A stretch of DNA of 64,000 bases from Anaerolineae bacterium (GTDB taxonomy: Bacteria > Chloroflexota > Anaerolineae > Caldilineales > Caldilineaceae): the NCBI GenBank assembly GCA_030432295.1, contig JAUIHI010000027.1:28889-92888 (forward strand), in the 5' to 3' direction. Under the pieces are notes generated by a model. The model saw only the letters and a list, made by a program, of their open reading frames with translations. It searched no databases and was not told where the DNA came from. The position numbers were made by a program, and so were the translations under genes. Positions 19,840 to 28,240 of this stretch are shown in pieces; position 1 is the first letter of the stretch, and the number at the start of each line of letters is the position of its first letter.

Positions 19840-19908
19840 ATCGCCTTCCCCATCCGGGTTTATCAGTGTTCATCAGTGGCTAAATGGCAATCGAAGGAGA
19901 ACCGACAA

Positions 19909-20661
19909 ATGACCGACAAACCCTTGGCTGGAAAAAACGCGCTGATCACCGGCGCGGGGCGGGGGATTGGCCGAGCCATCGCCCTGGCCTATGCGGAAGC
20001 CGGCGCGGCTGTCGGCTGCGCGGCCCGCACCCAGCGCGAAATTGATGGAGTGACGGCAGAGATTCGGGCGCGAGGAGGCAAAGCTGTCGCCATCCCCGTG
20101 GACGTGACCGACCGGACTTCGGTGCAGCAGATGACCGAATCGCTGGTGGCTGCCTTTGGCGGGCTGGATATTCTGGTGATCAACGCGGGGGTGAACCGGG
20201 ATCGGCGCACAGTCGAGGAGAGCGTGCCGGAGGAGTGGCTGGGCACGCTGGATGTGAATCTGAACGGCGCGTATTACTGCGCCCAGGCCGCCATCCCCCA
20301 TCTGAAAGCCCGGGGAGGCGGAAAGATCATCACCACCGGTTCAGGAATGGGACACCGAGGCAGCCCGGAGCGTTCAGCCTACTGCGTCTCCAAAGCCGGG
20401 CTGTGGATGCTCACCCGCTGCCTGGCCCAGGAGCTATGGCCCTTCAATATCAGTGTCAACGAACTGGTCCCCGGCCCGGTGCAAACGTCGATGACTGCCG
20501 ATGACAGCAGCCAGGGCAGCCGACCCGCCGCCGGTCCCAGTGCCCAGAGCGAATGGCAAAAAAGGCCAGAGGATGTGGTTCCCCTGGCCCTTTTTCTGGC
20601 AACCCAACCCCTCGTCGGCCCCACTGCCCAAAGTTTCAATCTGATGCGGCGGGATGGATAA
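19909..20661 (+). CDS. SDR family NAD(P)-dependent oxidoreductase
   Basis: Classical short-chain dehydrogenase, about 250 residues. The cofactor loop is TGAGRGIGRAIALAYAEAGA, the NAG motif is INAGVN, and the active site is Ser in TTGSGMG plus YxxxK as YCVSKAG. NELVPGPVQT follows. AAGGAG lies nine bases ahead of the ATG. The substrate is unknown; it opens the catabolic accessory region. A long inverted repeat separates it from a convergent second SDR. Confidence 0.85.
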   Translation: MTDKPLAGKNALITGAGRGIGRAIALAYAEAGAAVGCAARTQREIDGVTAEIRARGGKAVAIPVDVTDRTSVQQMTESLVAAFGGLDILVINAGVNRDRRTVEESVPEEWLGTLDVNLNGAYYCAQAAIPHLKARGGGKIITTGSGMGHRGSPERSAYCVSKAGLWMLTRCLAQELWPFNISVNELVPGPVQTSMTADDSSQGSRPAAGPSAQSEWQKRPEDVVPLALFLATQPLVGPTAQSFNLMRRDG

Positions 20662-20666
20662 GAACA

Positions 20667-20741
20667 GCGGACGACAGACGACAGACGGAGGACCAACCAG
20701 TTCCGAATTGGTTCGTCCTCCGTCTGTCGTCTGTCGTCGTC
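20667..20741. repeat. GACGACAGACGG inverted repeat between convergent SDR genes
   Basis: Arms of about 32 bases rich in GACAGACGACAGACGGAGGA pair across a short TTCCGAA loop. The family recurs at 37,627-37,685 and 56,415-56,490 and inside rsmA near 53,130-53,170. It may terminate both flanking genes. Confidence 0.8.
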
Positions 20742-20742
20742 T

Positions 20743-21528
20743 TCACACCTGCTCCGCTCTTTTGGCGTTGTTGCGCCCGTAGAGCGAATACTGCTCCACT
20801 TCGTAGACGACGCCGTTGGCCGGCGCGGACTCGTCCGAGAGCCAGAAGACGACGTGAGAGGCGATTTGCTCCGGGGTGGTCAGCATCCCCGTGGGTGCAT
20901 AGGCGGGGTCCACATTGAACTGCCAGCCTTCCGGCAGCCCCTCGCTCTGCTTCAGCGCGATTTCGTTGGGCGAAGTCACCCAGCCCACATTCAGGTGAAT
21001 GACCCGAATTTTCTCAGTTGCCAGGGCATTGGCCAGGTTGCGGCTGGCGGTCTGTAAGCCCCCTTTGGCCGCGGAATAGGGCAGCAGATTGGGCGCGCCG
21101 GAAAGCGCGTTGATGGAGCCGATGTTGACCAGCACACCGCCGCCCTGGGCGCGGAAGTGGGGCACGGCAGCCCGTGCAGTCAGCAGGGGCGCGCGCAGGT
21201 TGACCGCCAGAATCGTGTCGATCATCCCTGCGTCGCTCTCTTCCAGCGTAGCCCGGGTGGTGAGCGCGGCGTTGTTGACCAGCCCGTCGATGCGCCCAAA
21301 GTGCTCGACCGTCGCCTGCACCACCCGCTCGCAGAATGTGGGATCCGCCACGTCGCCCACGACGTAGGCCGCGGCGTCGCCCAAATCTTCTGCCACCGCC
21401 CGCGCCCGTTCCGCGTTGCGCCCGTGCACCATCACCCGCGCACCCTCGGCCACCGCACGCCGGGCCGTCGATTCCCCGATTCCCGTCGAGGAACCGGTCA
21501 CCAGAATTACTTTTCCATCCAGCAACAT
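20743..21528 (-). CDS. SDR family NAD(P)-dependent oxidoreductase
   Basis: About 261 residues. Cofactor motif TGSSTGIGESTARRAVAEGA, NNAAL in place of NNAG, catalytic NIGSINA with YSAAKGG, and NVGWVTSPNE downstream. The C-terminal extension (ALKQSEGLPEGWQFNVDPAY...) is longer than in minimal SDRs. ATG 21,528 has GGGAGA upstream; the upstream part of the frame is translated repeat. It is co-oriented with the Gfo/Idh/MocA gene to its right, 120 bp away, with a repeat between. The substrate is unknown, probably a sugar acid or polyol given the neighbours. Confidence 0.85.
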   Translation of the reverse strand: MLLDGKVILVTGSSTGIGESTARRAVAEGARVMVHGRNAERARAVAEDLGDAAAYVVGDVADPTFCERVVQATVEHFGRIDGLVNNAALTTRATLEESDAGMIDTILAVNLRAPLLTARAAVPHFRAQGGGVLVNIGSINALSGAPNLLPYSAAKGGLQTASRNLANALATEKIRVIHLNVGWVTSPNEIALKQSEGLPEGWQFNVDPAYAPTGMLTTPEQIASHVVFWLSDESAPANGVVYEVEQYSLYGRNNAKRAEQV

Positions 21529-21540
21529 TTCATTCTCCCG

Positions 21541-21645
21541 TTCTGAAAATAGCCACTGATGAACGCTGATGAACACGGATAGAGACAGATGAACACAGAT
21601 AAAATCTGCGAAAATCTGTGTTCATCTGCGTAATCTGCGTTCCGC
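21541..21645. repeat. CAGATTT/GATGAACAC repeat cluster
   Basis: Iterated GATGAACxC and ATCTGCGAAAATCTGTGTTC form an imperfect inverted repeat between the SDR and Gfo/Idh/MocA genes. It belongs to the same family as the 58,007 palindrome. Confidence 0.7.
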
Positions 21646-21648
21646 TTT

Positions 21649-22644
21649 TTATACAGCCTGCCAGCTGCCCGCGGCCGCGGAGCGATACATCGCTTCCATC
21701 ACAGCGCTGCGATAGGCGGCTTCGCGCACGCCCACCAACTGGGCCTCTTTGCCGACCAGCGCGTCCAGAAAGAGTTCAAAGGCGTGGGGCCAGGCTTCGG
21801 GCAGATTCGTATAGGGCGTCTTGCCGTCGCTGCCCAGCTTCTCGCTTTTGATGTAGACTTCGCTGCGGTCGTGTACCCAGGCGTGGCCTTCGGTCCCGCT
21901 GATCTCAAAAGTGACCGGATCCGCCACGTCTACCCAGCCCGCGGCCAGGCTGCCGATGACGCCGCTGGTGAAGCGGATCAGCCCTTCGCCAGCCTCGTCG
22001 CAGGCCGGGCCGTACTTGCCCGTCACCACCTGCGTCTCAGCCACCACCCGGCGCACATCCCCAAACATCCACAGGAGCAGGTCCAGGGCGTGGGTTCCCA
22101 AATCGCCAAAGGCCGCCACGCCGCCCCGTTTTACGTCCGTCATCCACAGCCATTCCGGGGTGAACCAATCGCCCAGGGAGCCGCTGTGGCAGTTGCTGGC
22201 CCGCACACGGGTGATCTGCCCGAAGGTGCCTGCTTCCACCTGCTCTTTGAGGAAGAGGTGGGCCGGGATGCCCCGCTGGAAATAGCCGGTCTGGAAAAGA
22301 ACGCCCGCTTTTTCAATGGCCGCGGCCATTGCATCCGCGTCGGCTTTGCCCAGGCCCAGGGGTTTCTCAATAAACATATGCTTGCCCGCGGCAGCTCCGG
22401 CCAGGACCAGGTCCTGGTGGATGTCCGTCTCCGAGCAGATAATCACACCCTCGATGCTGCTGTCTGCCCAGACCGCAGCCGGGTCGTCGATGACAGGCGC
22501 GCCCAACTCCGCGCCCCGCTTCTCCGAGCGCGCCCGGTCCGGGTCCCAGACAGCGACGGTCTTGACATCTGTGCGGGCTTGCAGTCGTTTGACAAAGCCC
22601 GGTGTGTGGATGTGCGCGCAGCCGATCAGTGCTACATTTTTCAT
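21649..22644 (-). CDS. Gfo/Idh/MocA family oxidoreductase
   Basis: A 331-residue NAD(P)-dependent sugar or inositol-type dehydrogenase. The N-terminal Rossmann part begins VALIGCAHIHTPGFVKRL with His where GxGxxG is usual. EKPLGLGKADADAM is the conserved EKP motif carrying the catalytic Lys. The C-terminal half has GDLGTHALDLLLWMFG with the active-site-type His. GAGAGG precedes ATG 22,644. It is divergent from the PdxA-like gene, sharing a 166-bp promoter region. Confidence 0.85.
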   Translation of the reverse strand: MKNVALIGCAHIHTPGFVKRLQARTDVKTVAVWDPDRARSEKRGAELGAPVIDDPAAVWADSSIEGVIICSETDIHQDLVLAGAAAGKHMFIEKPLGLGKADADAMAAAIEKAGVLFQTGYFQRGIPAHLFLKEQVEAGTFGQITRVRASNCHSGSLGDWFTPEWLWMTDVKRGGVAAFGDLGTHALDLLLWMFGDVRRVVAETQVVTGKYGPACDEAGEGLIRFTSGVIGSLAAGWVDVADPVTFEISGTEGHAWVHDRSEVYIKSEKLGSDGKTPYTNLPEAWPHAFELFLDALVGKEAQLVGVREAAYRSAVMEAMYRSAAAGSWQAV

Positions 22645-22710
22645 CAGAATGCCTCTCTTCTTTGAGCGTTCGTGGTTTTCCATACGCCGTTGTGAAACCG
22701 ATCACAGATA

Positions 22711-22770
22711 AGTGTACCAGTTTGGCGGGCATACGCAAGCGTTGACCCGCCCCGTTTCTGGTGATAGGAT
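22711..22770. promoter_or_regulatory. Divergent promoters for the Gfo/Idh/MocA and PdxA-like genes
   Basis: On the plus strand, TTGACC (22,742-22,747), a 17-bp spacer and TAGGAT (22,765-22,770) face the PdxA-like gene. On the minus strand, TTGCGT (complement at 22,733-22,738), a 16-bp spacer and TACACT (complement at 22,711-22,716) face the oxidoreductase. The two -35 boxes are only three bases apart. Confidence 0.55.
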
Positions 22771-22810
22771 ACCAGATAGCGAATCCAATCCACCCTGCAT
22801 AGGAAGACGA

Positions 22811-23815
<1,005 letters not shown>

Positions 23816-23844
23816 AGAAGAGGGACGCAGATAAACGCAGATTC

Positions 23845-25005
23845 CTATTCTTCCGATAGAACTCGGCCCAGCCGCGCCACGCCTTCTTCAATTTCGGCTT
23901 CCCCGAAATGGGCAAAACTCAGCCGCAGGCAATTGCCCAATCCGCCTACACTGGAACAGCGGACACCCGGCAGAAAACCCACCCCGGCTGTGTGGGCCGC
24001 GGACAGCAGCGCTGCCGTATCGATCCCCTCATCCATCTCCAGCCAGAAAAAGTAGCCGCCGTCGGGCTTCTGCCACCTGGCCATTCCACCCAAATGGCGG
24101 TGCAGCGCAGCGTCCATCACATCAATCCGTCGTCGGTAGATTTCGCGCAGACCAGCCAGATATTCCCCTTGCGAGCCCTTCTCCAACGCCACCCGCACCA
24201 GATTGGATGTGAAGTGATTCAGTCCGCCGCCGCTGTCCACCAGGCCGCAGGTGACGAAGCGCTGCACAACTTCCGGCGCGGCCTGAATCCAGCCCAGACG
24301 CAGACCGGGGGCCAGAATTTTGGAAAAGGAGCCGATGGAGAGCACCCGTCCACTCTCTGTGCGGGCGGCCAGGGGCGCAGGTGGCAGCGCAGCCTGCGTG
24401 GCGTTGTAGTGGAGCAACTGGTATACTTCATCGGCTACAATCGTAAAATTGTGTTTGTGGGCCAGGGCCACCAGTTCTTCCCGGCGCTGGGCCGAAAGGG
24501 TGTGGCCGGTGGGGTTCTGAAAAGCGGGGATTGTGTAGACGAAGACCGGCTGCTGTTGGGCCAGGGCTATTTCTAGCGCGTCCATACGCAGGCCGTTTTC
24601 GTCGCTGGGGATGGGCACAGCATTCAGCCGGAAATCTTCACGCAGAATGCGCAGGGCCAGAAAATAGCTCGGCTCCTCCACAAAGACAGTGTCGCCCGGC
24701 TGTGTGAAAAGGGTGCAGATCAGCGTCAATGCCTGGGATGCCCCCGCCGTCACCATCAACTGCTCCGGCCCGACCGGCGAGGCATATTCTGCGCTCAAAA
24801 AATCGGCCAGTGCCTGACGGAAGCGCCCGTCCCCCTGCTCGTAGCCGTAGTTGAGAAGTTCCGTATCTCCTTCGGCGAAACGCACTTCTGCGGACTGGCG
24901 CATCAGGTCCAGGGGCAACAGATCGAAACCTGGCTGACCGATGCCGAAGTCGATGAGGGATGAGGTTCGGTTTACTTGCGACGAACGCAGGGCAGGACTT
25001 TTCAT
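23845..25005 (-). CDS. PLP-dependent aminotransferase, fold type I (2-aminoadipate/aromatic type)
   Basis: A 386-residue class I/II aminotransferase of the LysN/MocR-catalytic-domain branch. FGIGQPGFDLLPL opens the fold; LLNYGYEQGDGRFRQAL and TAGASQALTLI are conserved; IPAFQNPTGHTLS lines the site. The PLP lysine is in SIGSFSKILAPGLRLGW. There is no N-terminal GntR domain. AGGAGA precedes the ATG. The natural substrate is not clear. It is convergent with the PdxA-like gene and divergent from the sialidase. Confidence 0.88.
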   Translation of the reverse strand: MKSPALRSSQVNRTSSLIDFGIGQPGFDLLPLDLMRQSAEVRFAEGDTELLNYGYEQGDGRFRQALADFLSAEYASPVGPEQLMVTAGASQALTLICTLFTQPGDTVFVEEPSYFLALRILREDFRLNAVPIPSDENGLRMDALEIALAQQQPVFVYTIPAFQNPTGHTLSAQRREELVALAHKHNFTIVADEVYQLLHYNATQAALPPAPLAARTESGRVLSIGSFSKILAPGLRLGWIQAAPEVVQRFVTCGLVDSGGGLNHFTSNLVRVALEKGSQGEYLAGLREIYRRRIDVMDAALHRHLGGMARWQKPDGGYFFWLEMDEGIDTAALLSAAHTAGVGFLPGVRCSSVGGLGNCLRLSFAHFGEAEIEEGVARLGRVLSEE

Positions 25006-25084
25006 TGGGATATCTCCTGTTGACGGGATAGGCGAACGCTATCCCATCGGCTGCCAATTGTCAATTCCACAGAAGGAAAGACCG

Positions 25085-26200
25085 ATGCTCACCAAAACCG
25101 ACATCTTCACCGCCCGCACCGGCGGCTACTGGAACTACCGGGTCCCCGGCATCCTCTGCACCACAAACGGCGTCATCCTGGCAACGGTCGAGGCCCGCAC
25201 AGGCACGGGCAGCGATTGGGATGGCAACGACATTCTCCTGCGCCGTAGCCTGGACGGGGGCGTCTCCTGGCAGCCGCCCCAACTGATAGTGAGCCACAAA
25301 ACGTATGGCCCCGGCCCGGTGAGCAATTTTGTGCTTTTCGCTGACGCGGATGGGACGGTCCACGCGCTCTACTGCCACAACTACGAGCGGGTTTTTTATC
25401 TGCGAAGCGGAGATGACGGCACAACTTTCTCCCGGCCGGTGGAGATTACCGAAAGCCTGGTCGCTTTCCGCGCCGAATATACCTGGCGGGTTATTGCCAC
25501 CGGGCCGGGTCACGGCATTCAACTGCGCAGCGGGCGGCTGCTGGTCCCCGTCTGGATGTCCGACGGCAGCGGCACGGAATTTGGCGCGGGCAAGCTGGGC
25601 CACCGCCCCTCTGAAGTGGCGACGATCTACAGCGACGACGGCGGCAAAAACTGGCGTTGCGGGGAAATTTTCGTCCATTCCAACGGGCGCATTATCAATC
25701 CCAGCGAAACTCTGGCTGTGGAACTTGACGACGGGCGGGTGCTCTGCAACATCCGCAGTGAATGCCCCCAGAACCGGCGGCTGATCGCTATCAGTCCTGA
25801 CGGCGCGGGGCGTTGGACTGAGCCAGTCTTCGACGACGCGCTGCTGGAGCCGGTCTGTATGGCCAGTCTCCTGCGTCTGCGCCAGCCGGATGCCGACGGG
25901 CAAGGCGTCTATCTTTTCGCCAATCCGGACAATCTGGAAAATGAACTGACGCCTCCGGGCCGCACTCTGGCCCACGACCGCAAGCGGCTGACGGCCAAAA
26001 TGAGCGCAGACGACTGCAACACCTGGCCGGTTTCCCGTGTGTTGGAAGCGGGGCCGTCCGGCTATTCGGATTTGGCCGAAGCGCCCGATGGGTCGATTCT
26101 CTGTATCTACGAACGGGGGATGCTCAGCCGCATGACCGACACGGCTTCCGTGGCTGTCGCCCGCTTTGATCGGGGGTGGCTTTCTGCTAATGAGGCGTAA
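25085..26200 (+). CDS. Sialidase-family six-bladed propeller glycosidase
   Basis: About 371 residues, GH33-like beta-propeller. YRVPGI matches the sialidase RIP motif carrying the first catalytic Arg. VEARTGTGSDWDGNDILLRR is the usual metal/acid segment, and three Asp-boxes are visible (SLDGGVSW, SGDDGTTF, SDDGGKNW). No signal peptide is seen, so it may act inside the cell, or be a BNR-repeat protein with another role. The ATG at 25,085 starts at the conserved region. The stop codon lies inside a palindromic repeat. Confidence 0.8.
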   Translation: MLTKTDIFTARTGGYWNYRVPGILCTTNGVILATVEARTGTGSDWDGNDILLRRSLDGGVSWQPPQLIVSHKTYGPGPVSNFVLFADADGTVHALYCHNYERVFYLRSGDDGTTFSRPVEITESLVAFRAEYTWRVIATGPGHGIQLRSGRLLVPVWMSDGSGTEFGAGKLGHRPSEVATIYSDDGGKNWRCGEIFVHSNGRIINPSETLAVELDDGRVLCNIRSECPQNRRLIAISPDGAGRWTEPVFDDALLEPVCMASLLRLRQPDADGQGVYLFANPDNLENELTPPGRTLAHDRKRLTAKMSADDCNTWPVSRVLEAGPSGYSDLAEAPDGSILCIYERGMLSRMTDTASVAVARFDRGWLSANEA

Positions 26201-26237
26201 TACCTGCCAGGTTTCGGAAAACCTGGCAGGTATTACG
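26196..26237. repeat. ACCTGCCAGGTTT palindrome
   Basis: A 19-bp perfect stem (26,196-26,214 with 26,219-26,237), loop CGGA. It spans the sialidase stop codon and may act as its terminator. The identical core lies inside the DUF1537 kinase gene at 28,942-28,975. Confidence 0.9.
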
Positions 26238-26338
26238 CTACGTTTTTGATTCGCGGGAAAATGGATACAATGAGACAGGCAGTCCCAAATGCTGAGACCT
26301 GCTGATACCGATACCCCCCAATCTGAGGAGAAAAGACA

Positions 26339-27208
26339 ATGGCTGCACCCGCTGCGGAACGCACCTACGATGACGGTCTGGCCGCTCCCTACGCGCCGGA
26401 TCTTTACCACTACGACCACATCGCTGCTGACGGACTGAACGGCTTTGATGCCATCGACGATCAGGCCATCGCCCGCTTTGATCGGGAAGGCTATCTGGTC
26501 GTTCACAACGCTTTTTCGCCCCAGGAGGTGAAGGGAGGTTTGGACGGGCTGCTGCGTCTGATTTCCGGCGAAGTAGCCGACTTCAACGGGGTAATGTACG
26601 AGCGGGCCGCGTCGGGGATGCCGGTAGATGAGATGGCCCCTGAGCAGCGCCAGGACTACGTGCGCAAATTTATGTGGTTCGAGCAGCACGACGAACGGCT
26701 CCACGCGATGGCCCACCACCCCAAACTCCTGGCCGCGCTGGAACGTCTCATCGGCGAGACGCCCTTTCTCTTTCAGGATATGGCTCTGCTCAAGCCGCCC
26801 CACATTGGCCGGGAAAAGCCCTGGCACCAGGACCACGCCTACTTCCAACTGGCGTTGAATACCCGGGTTGTCGGCTGCTGGATTGCCCTGGACGAAGCCA
26901 CCACCGAAAACGGCTGTATGATTGTCATCCCCGGCACACACCGTCAGGGACCGGTTGTCCACTTCCAGCGGCGGGACTGGCAGATATGTGACACGGACAT
27001 AAAGAATCAGGGCGCAACCGCGGTTCCTCTCAAGCCCGGTGGCTGTCTGCTCTTCAGCAGCCTAATCCATCACGGCACACCCACCAACAATTCGGGTCTG
27101 CGCCGACGGGCCGTGCAGTTCCACTATCGCCCGGCCAGCGCGCCCAAGACGACGGTGGAAGAGCGGCTAGCAATCTTTGGCGAAGAGGGCAAGGATGTGA
27201 CCTGCTAG
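26339..27208 (+). CDS. Phytanoyl-CoA dioxygenase (PhyH) family Fe(II)/2-oxoglutarate oxygenase
   Basis: A 289-residue double-stranded beta-helix dioxygenase. FDREGYLVVHNAFSPQEV is the usual N-terminal PhyH opening. The Fe(II) ligands are H and D in WHQDHAYF, with the distal His in SLIHHGTPTNNS, and the 2-oxoglutarate-binding Arg is probably in RRRAVQFHY. Bacterial members hydroxylate small carboxylic acids or natural products; the substrate here is unknown. GAGGAG precedes the ATG. Confidence 0.88.
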   Translation: MAAPAAERTYDDGLAAPYAPDLYHYDHIAADGLNGFDAIDDQAIARFDREGYLVVHNAFSPQEVKGGLDGLLRLISGEVADFNGVMYERAASGMPVDEMAPEQRQDYVRKFMWFEQHDERLHAMAHHPKLLAALERLIGETPFLFQDMALLKPPHIGREKPWHQDHAYFQLALNTRVVGCWIALDEATTENGCMIVIPGTHRQGPVVHFQRRDWQICDTDIKNQGATAVPLKPGGCLLFSSLIHHGTPTNNSGLRRRAVQFHYRPASAPKTTVEERLAIFGEEGKDVTC

Positions 27209-27269
27209 GAAGCGACAGCCTCGTTGGTCTGCGGTCACAACTTCACAAATGGAGGAGCCGACGGGAGTT

Positions 27270-27341
27270 TTGGATCGTTTTTCCCTTTCCGGTCGCACTG
27301 CGCTCGTCACAGGTGGGATGCAGGGCATACGGAGGCTCTAA
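27270..27341 (+). pseudogene. 5' remnant of an SDR dehydrogenase gene
   Basis: After GGAGGAG at 27,251 an open stretch encodes LDRFSLSGRTALVTGGMQGI and then RRL followed by a stop. This is the canonical N-terminus of an SDR (FSLxGRTALVTGGxxGIGxAIA) that breaks at the second Gly of the cofactor loop. The rest of the gene is absent; a minus-strand small gene follows. It is a decayed gene or a deletion scar. Confidence 0.7.
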
Positions 27342-27360
27342 CAGATGGGAATACCCGTGC

Positions 27361-27537
27361 CTATTGGGACTCAGCACTGCTCCCTGTCGGGCCGCTGGGC
27401 CGCACCTGCTGTTCCACCTGCTTGATCCGGTCGGTCAATTCCTGTATCTGCAACAGAATTTGCCCAATCGCCTGTTCGGTGGTGATCTTTTCCTGCGCCC
27501 ACAGTTTGATGAATTGCTGAAGATTGTACTGGCTCAT
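27361..27537 (-). CDS. Small 58-residue predicted coiled-coil protein
   Basis: A short gene encoding MSQYNLQQFIKLWAQEKITT, then a heptad-rich stretch (AIGQILLQIQELTDRIKQVEQQV) and a Pro/Ser-rich tail. AAAGGA lies eight bases ahead of the ATG. A very good promoter (TTGACA, 17 bp, TACAAT) on the same strand gives a leader of about 40 bases. No family is recognised. The promoter shares an operator-like motif with the HTH gene immediately upstream, so the pair probably forms one regulated module. A small dimerising regulator or partner protein is a guess. Confidence 0.65.
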   Translation of the reverse strand: MSQYNLQQFIKLWAQEKITTEQAIGQILLQIQELTDRIKQVEQQVRPSGPTGSSAESQ

Positions 27538-27552
27538 CGCACGATTCCTTTG

Positions 27553-27617
27553 GGTGTTGACAAAATATACGTTAGCGTATTTGAATTGTAAACGCTAACG
27601 TATATTTTGTCAACACC
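27553..27617 (-). promoter_or_regulatory. 26-bp inverted repeat containing a promoter and operator pair
   Basis: Perfect 26-base arms (27,553-27,578 and 27,592-27,617) with a 13-base spacer. On the minus strand TTGACA (complement 27,608-27,613), 17 bp and TACAAT (complement 27,585-27,590) form a near-ideal promoter. TACGTTAGCGTA (27,568-27,579) covers the likely start point, and AACGCTAACGTA (27,591-27,602) lies in the spacer. A related TACGGTAGCGTA lies in the promoter of the HTH gene. Confidence 0.75.
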
Positions 27618-27621
27618 TAAT

Positions 27622-27659
27622 TAGAACGTTCGACTTTTTTCCAAAAGTCGAACGTTCTA
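27622..27659 (-). terminator. Hairpin after the DUF7662-HTH gene
   Basis: A 17-bp perfect stem (27,622-27,638 with 27,643-27,659), of the GTTCGACTTTT repeat family also present at 5,604. It lies eight bases beyond the stop codon of the HTH gene and probably ends its transcript before the next promoter. Confidence 0.65.
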
Positions 27660-27666
27660 TAGTCTT

Positions 27667-28152
27667 CTATGCGGTGTAGGGGAATTGGGTCTGTTCGGCC
27701 ACAATCGAGAGGACAGTCGTGGAAGCACCGCGTGGCTCGTAGACGCCGGTCTCCCACTCGCTGATGGTGGATTGGCGCACGCCCAACTTTCGGGCAAATT
27801 CAGTCTGGGTCATCTCTAAATGGACACGCAGGGCTTTTACAAGCGTTGCGTCCCAGACCGGCTCGCCGTCGATGCGTTGGACCTCGTAGACCTGGCCGGG
27901 ACGCCGAAATGTGACCTGTTCGTTCGTTATATCCACCTCTTCGGCGTGATAGCCAGCCAGCATCCAGGCTTTGGCCTGCACCGCGCCGCTGCTCCGGTTG
28001 CTCCACCAGGCACGCTGGGAGCGAGCAGTGGCGGGCAGGGATACGCCGAGAATCTGCTCAATTGCAGTGAAGCTCAGGCTGATTTCATTTTCCCCAGACT
28101 GGCGCAGATATTCCTGGAGAGGGTAGTATTTGCTAGTGATTACATCGCTCAT
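27667..28152 (-). CDS. DUF7662-like N-terminal domain fused to an XRE-type helix-turn-helix
   Basis: A 161-residue protein in two parts. Residues 1-75 (YYPLQEYLRQSG, ISLSFTAIEQILGVSLP, RAWWSNR) match the domain I know as DUF7662, found in many small phage- and defence-linked proteins. Residues about 100-161 form a lambda-repressor-type HTH (LVKALRVHLEMTQTEFARKL, VRQSTISEWETG). The likely role is a transcriptional regulator. The motif TACGGTAGCGTA sits directly over its own promoter start and recurs before the 58-residue gene, so autoregulation and control of that gene are likely. It is divergent from the DUF1537 kinase gene. Confidence 0.75.
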   Translation of the reverse strand: MSDVITSKYYPLQEYLRQSGENEISLSFTAIEQILGVSLPATARSQRAWWSNRSSGAVQAKAWMLAGYHAEEVDITNEQVTFRRPGQVYEVQRIDGEPVWDATLVKALRVHLEMTQTEFARKLGVRQSTISEWETGVYEPRGASTTVLSIVAEQTQFPYTA

Positions 28153-28179
28153 TTTGGCCTGCTCGACATCGACAGATCA

Positions 28180-28220
28180 TACGGTAGCGTAAGTATACGC
28201 CACTCTTCTTTTCCCACCAA
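28180..28220 (-). promoter_or_regulatory. Promoter and operator of the DUF7662-HTH gene
   Basis: On the minus strand TTGGTG (complement 28,215-28,220), a 17-bp spacer and TATACT (complement 28,192-28,197). TACGGTAGCGTA at 28,180-28,191 directly follows the -10 box, where a bound repressor would block initiation. Confidence 0.6.
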
Positions 28221-28240
28221 ATGATTGCCTGGATTTCCCA

